Of a stretch of DNA of 64,000 nucleotides, positions 52,003 through 63,713 are shown piece by piece. Source of the DNA: Taiwanofungus camphoratus (taxonomy: Eukaryota; Basidiomycota; Agaricomycetes; Polyporales; Taiwanofungaceae); contig CP021221.1 of the NCBI GenBank assembly GCA_003999685.1, positions 1,302,001-1,366,000 of the forward strand, written 5' to 3'. The translations under genes were made by a program, and so were the position numbers. Position 1 is the first letter of the stretch; each line of letters opens with the position of its first letter. The notes beneath the pieces were generated by a model. That model saw only the letters and a program-made list of their open reading frames with translations, ran no database searches and was not told where the DNA came from.

Positions 52003-52396
52003 CTTTGCTATTGATAAGGATAGAACTGGGTCCGTCCAATCAATACCAAGCTGCGACAGAACGCATTGGGACGTGACTTACACGGAGAGTATGAACTGTA
52101 AGGAAGAGCTCGACAAAGACGCGCACAACGTGTGAGGGCGAAGGGTTAAAGAAAGGCAACACGGCTGACTAATTTGTTCTCACGAGCATCGTGTGGCGCT
52201 GGCGTGGTCCGTGCGTTCCCGATGGTATATAACTTTTAATTTTAGGTAAGTATGCATATATCCATGGTCGACATAATTCGTCGAAATCCATATTATTACG
52301 ACGTTTGGGAAGCGATATCAAGCTCGGACTGCAGAAACTCGGTATGTAGGCATCTACGGGAGTTATAAATTTGGGAGATGAATCACGGCTCGGAGT
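52003..52396. promoter_or_regulatory. Promoter region of alpha-tubulin copy 2
   Basis: 394 bases upstream of the copy 2 start. TATATAAC at about 52224-52231 is a candidate TATA box, readable on the minus strand. The other end abuts the stop of the alpha/beta-hydrolase. Confidence 0.45.
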
Positions 52397-55300
52397 TCAG
52401 TTATGGGACGCGTTATATGAGCTGCCTGGACGAAGCTTGGAGTTGGTAGAGTGGAATGCTGACACTGCGTGCTTCTTGCCATGCGCCGCTTTCGTCGAGC
52501 TCTTACGCATGAAATACCTGCCATAATCAAGTTAGTCCCAATCTTATTTCAGGCTATAAAGAAACTGACGTGATGAGGGATTGCCAGATGCGTAGACCAT
52601 GCATAGGCATGACATGTGTGTGGATTTGCTGCTCAGAAGCTGATTGTTGAGGAGGCTTCGTCGGATGGTCTTCCCGCTCAAACGCAGCACGAATCGCGTC
52701 AGATATTCTCAGCTTGGGTACTAGATGATGGGTTGCCGGCGCAGTGTGATAAATGTTTTTTTTGAGAAGCGCCACAGCCTCAGGCTGAAAAACGATGGAC
52801 ATTGTAAGCACTGAAAGAGTAGTCAAGATGGAACGTACGGTATCTCGTCTTCCGGCGATAGCACTGGGTGGAGGTTTCTCGTCACCCAAGTCTAATGGAC
52901 CTATCATAATACACTGAGCGTACAGTACTGTATGTACGGTAGAATGGGAGAACGCCCTACCCCAACGTCTATCCTGCTGAACCTCGCCCATCGGAGACGC
53001 CATGAAACTTTGGTCCGTACTCGTTCGTTCAGTTCGTGGTCGATGATCACCTGTGTGTATGTCTCCTTGATCTTGAGCATTCTTTAATAATCTGGTGGCT
53101 TTTGCTTCATAACGGCGTCGCTCGAGAACAGCCTTCTGGGCGACACGCCTGTATTTCTTGTCCCAGAGCTCTTGACCAGACAGCCACCTTTTCACGGGAG
53201 CTTCCTTGATGACTCCAATTTCTTGCGGGCGTAACCGAAGGGCATCAATCTCTTCTTTGGGCTCCATAGACCTTACACGACCGCAGACATCGACCCGCTC
53301 CCTGATCATGAAGATATGGGGGATATCCTTGCACAGTGGAACTTCAGTTGCAATGTTTACTGCCTACGAAAAATGAGTATACCTTGTCAGACGTGCCGCT
53401 GCTGGCACCATCGCCTTTGGCTTCAGCGATATCATTAGAATTATTATCATTGTTTTCCACTCCAGGCATTCGCTCAGCTTCACCAGTCTTGGCCTCTTGT
53501 ATCGTCTTTTCTTCGTTTGCTCTGTAGTGCTCAACGCCGGAGGGCGAACTTTGACGAAGGCCTGTTTCCTTCAACATCTGTTCACCATTCTTATGTGTCG
53601 ATCCTCTGGATGGTTGATCGTAATGGTAACCATCTTCTGAATCCGAATCTGAGATCTCCATGGACGGCCTGTGTAGCTCTGGAAATGGATTCCGGTCCAG
53701 ATGTTCCTGAGAATAGCTTGTGACATGTTTCACGAACTGAGCAATAGAGTTGTACGCGTATTTTGCCTTCGACTCCCTATGAGAACACTGCTGAAATCGC
53801 TGGAAAAGCACTTACGCTTTGCGTGAACGTAAAGACCGTCAAGACATGACACATCCCTGTCGCCACGTTTCCTGAGTAATCTGTCCAATCTCAATATCGA
53901 TGACTTACCATCAAAGACTTGAAGATGGACCTGGGCGTGATAGTTCATCATGTTCGGTATATTTCAAGATCTCGTATTGTACTTACTTTCGTCGGCGTCT
54001 GGAATTTATCCGCGTTCTCCCTTTGCCTCCGTCCTTCCTTGAGTACACCTTCCCGTGCCGGGTAATCTTTCGGGTGTGCGGCTTTATGCGCGAGGTAGAT
54101 AATTTCGTCCCGAAGTACTTCACTATCGCCTGCTATAATGTACAGAGGACATAGGTTACCAAGTGAGCCTTGTAGAACAGGCGAGACCAAGGGGTGTGTA
54201 AGTTGCCTATAATAAGGCAAGTATCAGTGTCAGAATATATAGGCAGCAGTAGCAGACAAACTCAGTGGTGGCATATATTTGGATTTGTGAACGCAGTTCG
54301 AGTGGCTTTTCTTTAGGATCGTCCATTAGCACTTTCGGTGGCTTCGGTTCCCAAAAGTCAAGGGCCGCATCACCAGGGTCCGCCCCTCCATCTTCAAATT
54401 GGGTTTTACTATTCCTAGCAGGTAGATTCTTGTTCATGCAGCCTGCACGCCCCTTGCTCCCGGAAGGGCTCTTATCGCTGTTCTCTGCAAGCATCTCCTG
54501 TTGACTGTTGATTGCCGACGGGTTTTCTGTCAAATCAGCGGCATGTACTTCTTCGTCTCTTTCATTGCTTGCCTCCAAGCGCTCCTCTACCTGATCCGCT
54601 AATCTATCACTGCTGGGACGCAATGTATCCGCGTGCCCAGGCTTTGGCGGGGGATTCGTCCTTGTGGGTATTACACGAGCACGTCCTCCTTCAGGGCGTG
54701 CTTGTACTGGCCACAGAGTGGACGGCTTGTGAATAAATCCGTGCGGAGGGATAATATCCTACATAGGTGAATGCAGTGAGCCGCGAGCGCTTGCGCTCCA
54801 TACAGCCGCGATGCAATTGATACGCACGGTCATCGTGTTCTTCATAACGCTTGGAAAACTGTGTGTCAGGTCCACCCAAGGGCTGATAAGAACTGCACCT
54901 GCGGGTTGAGGCAGTCCAAGATCTCTGAGCACAGTAAGTACCGTGATGCACAAGCCCGCACCAGCAGAGTCTCCTGCTAGCACCAGTTTAGATGGTGGAA
55001 CTGGTTTATGAAGTGCACCAGATGGAGGGTCAATAAGGTAAAAGTCTAGCCAAAGAAGAAATAAGGTGTATGTAGACAAAAGGTGGAAGTATCTCACAAG
55101 CTGCAAGTACATCCTGCAAAGGGCAGGGCCAGGGGTACTGGGGTGCCTTCCTGTAGTAGTGCACATGTTATAGACAGTCCAGTGATGGTGACCAACCTCA
55201 GTGACACACCGATAGTTCACAGCGAAAGCTCGGCCCTTGATCTTGCGAGCTTATGAAACGGGGTCAATGAATTTTTGGCCACTAATTCTCACCGTATACT

Positions 55301-56197
55301 CACCATAGCGGATAATTTGGTACCTGTGAGTATCTACGATACAGTCAGGATATTTTACCGTCTGAAACAACGGCGGTCTTACTTATTGATCCCCAGAAGT
55401 AAGCGCCTGTCACGACAGAGTGAGAATATGAGTTTGAAAAAGGTTTCGAACATTACCTCCGTGTACGTAGAACTATATAAAAGGATAAGTTTGACGGGAA
55501 AAAAACCTCAAAAGTCCGATGCATACCAGGACTGTGTCTAGATGCTCCATCCGCAATATACCCTTTTCTGCTTCCGTCAGTTTCTGATGGTCGTGATGTT
55601 GTCCATTTTTCATAAACCGTTTCTCAGTGACCCACTCCGATTCGATGCCATCCAGGCCTCTAACTTGCCACCACTTATCTCCACCCACGACATGTTTCAG
55701 GTCTTCAGGACCAAACCAGTCAATGAGAACATCCGCTGCCTTATTACAAGAGGATAATGGTATATGAACCGGTGACACAGCTGCCCAGAACGGTGCAGGA
55801 ACGTGAGTGTTCGTGCTGTGCGTGGTATGTTCAGATCTCGGAAGGACGATGCTTAAATTAGTACTGACAAGGTTTGAAGAGACTCGATTGTGTTAAGTGT
55901 ACCAAGCTCAATGAAAGCTTTGACTATATGAAAGGCTCTGAGAAAATTGCAAAGTTTAGACCGAGAGACATCGCGAGTAAGTAGTAAGCCACGCACTCGT
56001 CAAAGAATATGTCATCAGTTGCTTCTTCTGTGTGATCTCCAGCTTGGAGCTTGTGCCCTCTCTTTCGACTGTGCTTCAGCAGAGTCTTCAGGGCAACTTC
56101 AGTAAGGGCGAGGTATGTGATTCCATTGATCGGTGAACACATGGAATAGCGTACCCGGCGCAATGTATGCAGCTGCGGTAATAGTGTTTACCGGCAT
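52397..56197 (-). CDS. Alpha/beta-hydrolase fold-3 lipase/esterase, large basidiomycete form
   Basis: Hormone-sensitive-lipase-like hydrolase. Start taken at 56197 (MPVNTITAAAYIAPG), then VALKTLLKHSRKRGHKLQ after an intron. Upstream of the catalytic domain: SCNKAADVLIDWFGPED and GDKWWQVRGLDGIESEWV, a block characteristic of this fungal group. The nucleophile elbow GDSAGAG is followed by LPQPAGAVLISPWVDLTHSFPS. A long C-terminal region (54620-52397) is disordered, with acidic and Ser-rich stretches and HVKHVTSYSQ-like helices, and ends RPGSSYNASHN. One join, near 55850-55870, is not resolved: the two flanking frames look coding but no clean intron links them. The HGGG segment should lie in exons near 55270-55450, which I did not resolve. 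Substrate unknown. Confidence 0.85.
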
Positions 56198-56758
56198 TCG
56201 AGAGAGACAATTATAAAGATGTCAAGCTTAAAGATATGTGTGTGGAATGAGAAGAAGGGGAAGGGAAGGTATATACATGGAAGCGGAAAGGTTTGCATGA
56301 GGCTTGCACGGTGCATGGGCTCGAGGTGATGATGGTATGGTTCCTGGACGAGCACGTGGTCGCGCCACTTCGACGCGTGGTGCACGTGACCCCATCCTCC
56401 TGCGATTTTATCGGGGTTTGCAAGTGCAGACTCCGTACCATCAATTCGCCGTGAAGCAACTATTGCGAGTCACTCCTTGGTGCATATAAAGACCGTCTTT
56501 GAAAACCAAAGGCAGTTGCTTTCAGTCACTAAAAATCACAAATGGATTGATAATTTCCTGCCTCTAGAGGGATACTGTTACAACAGTAACTAATGTAAAG
56601 TAGCACAAGACCAACAGGAACTACACTACTGAAAATGGTGGAATTGTTGAATAATAAAGCTAGCACAGGATAATGGCAAAAAGCAGGGAGACTTCTTAAT
56701 CTGTCCCTTGGCGAGGGGGGTTTCGGCCATCCACGGTTCAACGCCTCGCACACACAAG
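56198..56758. other. Intergenic between tandem minus-strand genes
   Basis: 561 bases: hydrolase promoter and phosphatase 3' UTR. No supported gene. Confidence 0.4.
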
Positions 56759-57518
56759 CTAACGACGCTGCTCTCTCAGGTGGCGGTCGATTCTCTGTCG
56801 CCACTGAATGTAGATGCCTTCCGTGGGCGAAGGAGCATATCGACAGAGCTCGAAAAGCACGAGTTGCTCCTGCACACCAAAAAAGCCCATTTAACTAACA
56901 TGGAGCAGTATCGAGCAGAGTCCTACCTGGAAACCTGGATTGATCCAAATTTGCTCACGGTCTGCAACAAAAATTTAACATGGTGAAGAAGATCAGAGAC
57001 AACAAAGGACGCACTACCCCGGACTTCTGCCATGGCGGCAGCCGCATTGATCCTTCTGGAGAACATTACTGGCAAGTCGTCATATTTTAGAGACACAACC
57101 AAAACAACAGTTAAAGTTCTTACGGTATGCAGTAACAACAGCGGCACTACGGGATAGACCCATGACGCAGTGCACAAGCACATTGCCTCCCGTGCTCAAG
57201 GCCTGGTGAATAAATTGGCATGCGCGGGGCAGGTGTATCAGTAGATCGGCGTAGTCGACATCCTCGATCGGAATTCGCAAATGTCTAAATCCGGATGCGG
57301 GGTTGTCTGCGGGGATGGGCTCGGTCCCGACGGATACAATGTGCGTGATGCGCCGGTCGGACAGGGTCCGAGGAGAGACCGCTGCATCGAGACTGCGGCG
57401 TAGACGGCATAGGAACGATTGAGATATAAGGGGTCCATCAAAGAGGAGGCGGTGCAAATACTCACGTTCCCAAAAAGAGCCTGCCCTCGATGACTGCGTT
57501 GATACTCCTCCAGGCCAT
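56759..57518 (-). CDS. Dual-specificity protein phosphatase
   Basis: Five exons (57518-57466, 57392-57124, 57068-57018, 56961-56927, 56869-56759) give 172 aa, the size of a stand-alone DSP domain. The active-site loop is [10 protein letters not shown] (HCxxGxxRS), with a general-acid Asp probably in [11 protein letters not shown]. Earlier, [10 protein letters not shown] and [10 protein letters not shown] are family blocks. The C-terminal part has [15 protein letters not shown], typical of DSPs. Start chosen at [16 protein letters not shown]; longer in-frame extensions lack similarity. Substrate unknown; probably removes phosphate from MAPK-type or other Ser/Thr/Tyr sites. Confidence 0.93.
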
Positions 57519-58876
57519 CTCGATGGATTCCGTCTTCTGTACAGAAGCTTCGGTGCAGCCATGGTTCCTTCTGCCGGGTTTTGTATGAGTCGCATTCGTA
57601 GCGGTCCTGAACGACCTCCGGAAGAGAAAGCATAGCGTAGTCGCGCGGTGGCCAGGTCCGAGGCTTTGTGCAGACACGTTCTGGCAGAAGCTGAGTCGAA
57701 TCAGTCGATGGCAGTGAAGAGACACAGCCCGATTAGCTCGGAACGCTAAATCCACGTGATCGGACGCGATCTTAGCGCTAATATTCGACGCAACGTCATA
57801 GGATATACATGGTAAGGGAGCTCTCGGGCAGATCTCTTGGTCTATGGCTGTGCAGTTGCGTGGGCGGCTGAATGGCTCTTACCTGCGCAATTTTGTCTCC
57901 TCCGAACACCTTTCAATTATCCGCAAAGGCACAGAGAGTGATTTGTCGACGAGTTAATCATTTGATCATTCATAGCCAGTGGCAGTACGAACTTGAACAC
58001 ATCCTTCGATAATCTTGCAGGCCAATCTCAGGTTGGAGATTGAGCGTGCTTCGTTGCCATGGCCGTATTAGGACGTAGATGGTGGTCGATCAGCTTCTTA
58101 TACACAGAGATTGAGTCAAACGAAGTCCGGAATAGGACCCTGAACAGAAGTCGTCTGAGCACTCAGATTACCTTTGATCGTGAAAGTGAGAAGCACTGAA
58201 TTGACCTCCAAGTTCCCCATCCTTGACAGACGTGTCCAGATACACATTCTGCAGCACCACCGCATCATTCATGTGTAAGACGACACCGTCAACTCGACAG
58301 CTACCACTGAGTTCACTTCTGCATGTTCGGACCAGCATCAAAACGCTGAGGCTTTGTTGAGGCAGAGTATCAGAGCGCCAAGGGCGGGCGTACCGACTCA
58401 GGCATTCACCGACGTCAGGTTGATGGACAGACTGGCGTCAAGCAAGATCAGCGACAACGTGTCTGCAGATACAACACTGTCGGCTTTAGTCGTGGGAAGA
58501 GGAACATTCAAAACTGTCAACTAAGTACTTCAGCTTTTCACTGCAATATAGACGTTTGCAAGCTGCAGCCGACACACATAGTGCTACCACACGCACTGGT
58601 TACTGCATAATGTCCACGACGGAACGGAGCTTAGGAAAGGTAAACACCAAGTGCAAGCGGCTGTGTAGACAGGAATGTTGAAACCTAACAATCGCACGTG
58701 ACACTGCAGCGGGAAGCCTTCACCAAGATGGCTGAACATCCATTATTACAATTATTACAATGTTACAGGGTTACACCGACAGCGATCAGCTCGGAATACA
58801 CAATGTCACAACTGATGTAGTGCATATGCGAGTCCCACCCTCCCAATCATTAAGGGAGGGGTTCGTGGAAGGCACT
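57519..58876. other. Intergenic, with a possible unrecognised coding segment
   Basis: About 1.36 kb between the phosphatase start and the protoglobin stop. The minus strand around 58437-58028 holds two open segments that could be exons of an unknown protein (separate entry). The rest shows nothing. Confidence 0.35.
58028..58437 (-). other. Possible exons of an unrecognised gene
   Basis: Minus-strand frame open for 88 codons (58437-58172). Its composition is protein-like (DGVVLHMNDAVVLQNVYLDT, then SVKDGELGGQFSASHFHDQ). A GTAATC donor follows; after a CAG acceptor a second open stretch (58139-58028) continues in frame (VLFRTSFDSISVYKKLIDHH) to a TGA. The implied intron is only 32 nt, too short for comfort, and no start exon was found. 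May be a real exon pair or chance. Confidence 0.25.
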
Positions 58877-59926
58877 TCACTCATCTATGTAATGCCGAGA
58901 GAACAGGTCGTTTTGGATCCAGATGACCTGTGCAACATATGTAAGCACATGCAACCAGATTTTTGACAAAGAGAATGTGAAAGTTTTACGGCAGGGGAAC
59001 ATACTTTGGTGATGGCTGAGACGGCGTCAATTTTGTCTTGCATACTCGCCGATTCCTCCGGCAGTTTGAGGATGGCTGTTTGCAGGATATTGTTCACCAA
59101 TCCAAGGGCTAAAGCGCAGTCGCGATCTGCTCGGATTGAGTCAGATTTGTCCACACGAAGCAGGTGACAGATTCATACATGGAACATTCAAGGGAGCGAT
59201 GCCCATTGTTCGTTGATGCTTGAATGGCGAGGCACCGGTGTGCATTATACCGACTTTGTCCATATAAGCCCAGGTCTTCCCCGTGGAATAATCAGCGGTG
59301 AGAACACGGCGAGCCCATGCCTTCATGAATACCTGAAACGAGCATCAGCGCTATGAACTCGGGGTCGGCCGTACATAATCTTCACTTTACGGAAGACGAT
59401 CTGAGCGCTATCCAGTGTCAGATCCTCTAATTTCGAAGGCAACGGTCCATCAAAACCCTGGCATGCCGCAAACTCTGGTTAGCAAACGTATCTAGATCAG
59501 TAATGCTGGAATACATACTTGATTGCGATTCATGAAGACCTTCTTCGTGATATCAAACTCAAAGAACTTGGCATACATATCGTCCACAAGTGTGGGAATC
59601 ACTTCATTCACCGAAGGTGCTACCTTGGTAATTACGTCCGCATCGCGGGAAGTAAAGTTGAGAAAGTCTGTGAGATATGCGATACGATCCTCGAGTGAAT
59701 GTTTGATGAGAACTGGGTCGACCTCCTGGGTGAAGATGGCTGGACAGGTGTTTAGAGTGGATGTAGACCGTAATGGCGTGCTGGACGAGTCAGTCCTGGC
59801 AGTGGACTGGGTGACATCAGACGAATTGTCTAGTGAACCACGTCGTGGCTCAGCTCTGTAAGCTGAGAACGGGCAGGCGTTCTCGATCGGTCGCGAATTA
59901 AGCTCGAGCCCGGGAGACGGATCCAT
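58877..59926 (-). CDS. Protoglobin-domain (globin-sensor-like) protein
   Basis: Five exons (59926-59519, 59457-59386, 59332-59179, 59126-59005, 58927-58877) give 268 aa. After a disordered Ser/Thr-rich N-terminus of about 65 residues, the globin fold spans roughly 70-260. It has RIAYLTDFLNFTSRDADVI, the distal side VDDMYAKFFEFDITKKVF, then GFDGPLPSKLEDLTLDSAQI and FRKVFMKAWARRVL. A likely proximal His lies in AYMDKVGIMHTG. The end is WIQNDLF plus a short tail. This matches protoglobin/globin-coupled-sensor domains, here without an output domain. Heme binding and gas sensing are inferred from the family. An upstream in-frame Met would lengthen the N-terminus. Confidence 0.85.
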
Positions 59927-61165
59927 TCCGAGAAAGCTAAGATGAGCGCTCGAGTGAACGGGGAGATGCGAGCTGTGCAAAGGCAGATACGGCGTCCAGC
60001 AAGGAGGAATGCACGGGGGCAATGACCCATAGTAGCTCTTAAGAAGTCGATCATAGCGCCAGCCCGACCGGAAGATGTAGGGCGCGCTGCGCGTGTTGCA
60101 AGCTGCGAATGGACTTCGTTACGAGTCGAGAACTTGCATGACGGGGTGTAGGTCGACCGAGCCGGGATCGAGACGCGCTGAAGAGGTCGAGACTTGGAAG
60201 TCATCAACAGGCGTCTTACAGTAAGAACAGGACAGGAACACGGATGTCGCTTGACGACCGGCGACAGTCACGCTCATCACAGAACGTCACATCTAGCACC
60301 GTGATTCAGGTTTCAAGTTCAAGGCTTAAACCTTTCCTAGGAAAAAAATAGAACGTTTGTCTCTGTATCGGGCCAGGCAGCGACAAGAAGATGCTCATCG
60401 ACTGATGAGTCGGCTATTTCTAAATGCAAAACTACTCATGATGCATACCGCTAGTGTTGACAGGAGCTACCTAAATATCTAGCGTACAGCTGCTTCGTTA
60501 TCAGGTGTTTAAACACAGCGTGAGTGTCCCGCTTTGTGGTCCAGCTGGTAGATGAAAATCTCCATTCTGCCTGTCCAATTTATGCATTATTGACAAATCA
60601 AGGGGCTCTGAAACATGAATTGTTTTGGGTCATCCAATTTTTTCACTCTTTGGAAAGCCTAACGTATCTTGGTCCTGAAAGAACTGGATGCATTCAATCT
60701 TCTGCTTCCTTGGCATCGGAGTGCAAGTGATCCTGAGTTCCCAGAAATATCGGGACTTGCAGCAGCATCTTTCACCACAGTGATCAGTCGGACTCGGGAA
60801 AACGGCCACTTCGCGTGATAAATTTCTTGTCATCTAGCCCTTCGACATATCATCACGAACACCGTGTGTGCGATGTGCTTGACTCCGCTTTCTGAGCCGA
60901 GTGGTAGCCAGACACGTTGGTTTGCAGTGCGAATATTCCTGTGTCGACAGACGCGATCGGCGTGGATATGCGACATATATCACGTGCACGCGTCGTTGTC
61001 GGAATACGTGGGAAGCACATTGACCAAGTCAAGAAAGAAGAACAAGGAATTCACCGAGAACATGCTGCATGAGCGTGTCTTGCTGTGCAATCTGCATGTT
61101 ACCGCGCGGCGTGCTTTGACACCGTATATGTCCCCCAGCCTGTGACCCACGCTGTCTTCACAGTC
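59927..61165. other. Intergenic, divergent
   Basis: 1.24 kb between the protoglobin start (-) and the basic CsbD-like gene (+). Short frames here overlap and lack similarity. Presumably both promoters. Confidence 0.4.
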
Positions 61166-61784
61166 ATGATCGATATCGAGTGGGAATCCGTGCGTGTATC
61201 CTGCTTCTACATTCCATCTGGTGGTAGCTAAACTGCGTCGATTGGACCAGCCCGACAAGTACGGTCGCCGTCGGCGTCCGAAAGCCTCGACAGTCCATGG
61301 CTGGGTCACGAAGTTGCGCGGTACCCTCACGGGGAACGAACGCGTGAGGAGTCGCGGCATCAGAGAGATGCGAGAGGCCAGCATTGTCCGTGAATATTAT
61401 AGAAAGAGAGACGCGAAGCGCCGGGCGCAGGAGCGGAAGGGGTGCAGTGGCATTTTATCATTGTTCTCCTCGCCTAAGAAGCGTCGCTCTCGTGGACAGT
61501 CTCATAGACGAGACGTCGTGATTCATCGAGACTACGGGCGAAAGGGGACTGGGCCATGGATGCACTTCTCGCATCGCACCAAACCCCTCCATCATGGTCA
61601 TGGCACTCGATTCAAAGGTCATCTCACCAACAAGCAAGAGTTGGTTCTCCGAGGTCAGAAGCTCAACGGAGACGCGACCAGAGAGCGTCATAAGGAACGG
61701 CGCAGGCGTCAGCGGCAAAGCAAGCGAGAAGCAGCTGCGATGAAAGCAGATGGTGCGGTGCACCGATGGGATTGGCGCCATTAA
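61166..61784 (+). CDS. Basic protein with two CsbD-like segments
   Basis: The frame from about 61194 to the TAA at 61784 encodes a strongly basic protein of about 200 aa. Two related stretches are visible: HGWVTKLRGTLTGNERVRSR then GIREMREA, and HGTRFKGHLTNKQELVLRG then QKLNGDATRE. Both follow the G-LTGN-x-G pattern of CsbD/Hmp1-type stress proteins, weakly. Between them sits an Arg/Lys-rich linker (FSSPKKRRSRGQSHRR); the end is Arg-rich and closes RWDWRH. The start is uncertain: ATG at 61166 needs a 34-nt intron (61194-61227) to enter the frame, unusually short. Highly basic nature suggests nucleic-acid binding, an inference. Confidence 0.5.
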
Positions 61785-62314
61785 ACGTGCCGAGTGATAC
61801 GGACTCAAGTACACTTATTGTATGTATTTATTTATTACCCTAATGTTGTCGTGATGTTGTACGGTCCCTGTGTACTCTTAATGGACGGTGCGAGAGGTAC
61901 TGTATGAGTGGATATTAGCAGACGATGTACGCATGATCATGAATGGCCTGTAGGATTTTGCAAAAGAGATATCATAACAATAAGCCCATACATGTGAAAT
62001 TGTAGTGGTAGCACTTGTGTTGGGGTGGGGGTGGGACTATACTCGATGATCGGTGGAATAAGGGGGTTGGGACCCTGTATAGCTCTCTACACCGGGGAAC
62101 ACACAATAAAATGATTAGTCCTTCGGGACAGAATGCATCTGCGGCTGATCATCAACACAAGACCATCTTGGTCAGGGCGAGGACCGACCTGGTGAATCTC
62201 TGGAGGTCGTCGCGTTATTCAGCGAAGGTGCGCATCTACCATGCATTTGGAGATCGTGGCTCCTTGATGTCCACAAATGTCTGAAAATTTACCCGTGTGT
62301 AAGGGGACCAATGG
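61785..62314. other. Convergent 3' intergenic region
   Basis: 530 bases between the stops of the CsbD-like gene and the DUF3245 gene; presumably 3' UTRs. Nothing else seen. Confidence 0.4.
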
Positions 62315-63486
62315 CTATGACACCTTGCCGTTAGGCTCATCTTCAGCATTCACAACATCACCTAGAGACTTTTTCTTTTTCTTTCGCCTTTTCCGTTTTT
62401 TCTTCGAGGACAGGATTGCGGCATCCTCAGGTTGGCCCGGCGGACCGTTCAAATTAAGAAGAGGGAGGCCCGATACAGTAATTGATTTTGAAGTTGACTT
62501 TACGATCGGAGACGCAGATATTGATAAAACAGTGCTCTCTATGCCAGCCGTGATTGTTTTTCGAGTAATGTCTGGGGTTGCAGCACACCAAGTCATGAAA
62601 TGATTTGCGAGACATTGGATGATATGACTAACCTGACGATGGCGACTTTTCGAGTTGAGTGAGACCAGAAGAATTTGTGCCTTTGTGCTTTGGGTTTGAA
62701 ATAAGATCGTGTGACATCTCAGCGCAGTTGCAAGAACCGGAAATGGAAGCAGCGGCAGATGCAATGACATTCAATGATGATGGCGCAGGAGACGTCGCGA
62801 GATTGACGACCGAATCTTTCATAAGCTTCTGGCGTTTCTTCTTCCCCAATACATAGTTAAGCAGATCAGATTGACCGCTATGCTGTTTGTCCTGCTGTTC
62901 GTCCAGCGTAATGCCATGAGTATTGCCAGACACCTCATCGTTCTTAGAGCTCTGATCTGGATTCAAGGCCATAGACACACCGCTCTCCACGGACATCTCG
63001 TTCGACTGATCCTTCTTCTTCTTCCCCTTCCCCTCCTTCAGCTTTTCAAATGGGTCCACTTTGGCTTTCTTCCGGATGGCCCCCGCCCTGCTTTCTTCCT
63101 CATCATCCGATGGGACGGTTACGGCACTCCTATCTTCCTCCCTGGCATGCTTCCTCCCGGCACTGCCTGTCAATTTATTCTTAAGTCTAGCCGTTTCACG
63201 ACTTAGCATGGTTGTGGTTTCTGGAGGCGCTGCGCCCACACCTAGTCTGATCGTGCGAGGTTTCAAAGAATTCGCGCGCTGGAGATGGTGGTACTTACCG
63301 CGAAGGCATACGCATATATTCTTCAAGATCTTTCTCTTGATCGTTGTGTACCTTTCCAGTAGGCATTTTCCCCAGTGATGATTTCACCCAAGACGAAACT
63401 AGATTTTGTGTGAACGCCATAGACATATCTATCTGAGCCTGGAGAGACTCGACATCGATATCATCGTCGTCTCCGGCATTCGCCAT
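62315..63486 (-). CDS. DUF3245-family nuclear-like protein
   Basis: Three exons (63486-63299, 63246-62633, 62571-62315) give 352 aa. The conserved N-terminal block is VESLQAQIDMSMAFTQNLVSSWV, with a following RLGVGA at the exon 2 start; this fits the fungal DUF3245 family of unknown function. Most of the rest is Lys/Ser/Asp-rich and disordered, with several nuclear-localisation-like clusters (KKAK, GKKKRQK, and SKKKRKRRKKKKK near the C-terminus). The first intron acceptor is at 63247, not the CAG at 63279, because only that keeps frame. Head-to-head with the Gemin2 gene, 227 bases apart. Confidence 0.85.
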
Positions 63487-63713
63487 GATTGTAAGGCTAG
63501 AAAATATTCAAATGGTTGTTGAAAGCATGTCATGCACTGAATCGAAAACCAATTCGCTGCAACTGCATGATGCAACTGAAGGATGACCTACTGACCTATC
63601 ACGTGCAAGTCGACACCGACCTTGCACATCGACTCAACCACTAGGAACAAGAATCCATTTACTTTCGTCTCAAGCTGGGCTCCTGAGATAGTATCCCCTC
63701 CCCGCGCTGCAAG
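63487..63713. promoter_or_regulatory. Short bidirectional promoter, DUF3245 / Gemin2
   Basis: 227 bases between divergent start codons must serve both genes. It includes an inverted pair (GCAACTGCATGATGCAACT at about 63559). No TATA box. Confidence 0.6.

Noticed and set aside
60980-61384. Minus-strand frame starting MLASRISLMPRLLTRSFPVR, resembling a mitochondrial targeting sequence
   Set aside because: It is antisense to the basic CsbD-like gene, whose plus-strand frame is longer and more coherent.
63271-63279. CAG at 63279 as acceptor of the first DUF3245 intron
   Set aside because: It would make an intron of about 20 nt and put a stop in frame; the acceptor at 63247 keeps frame.
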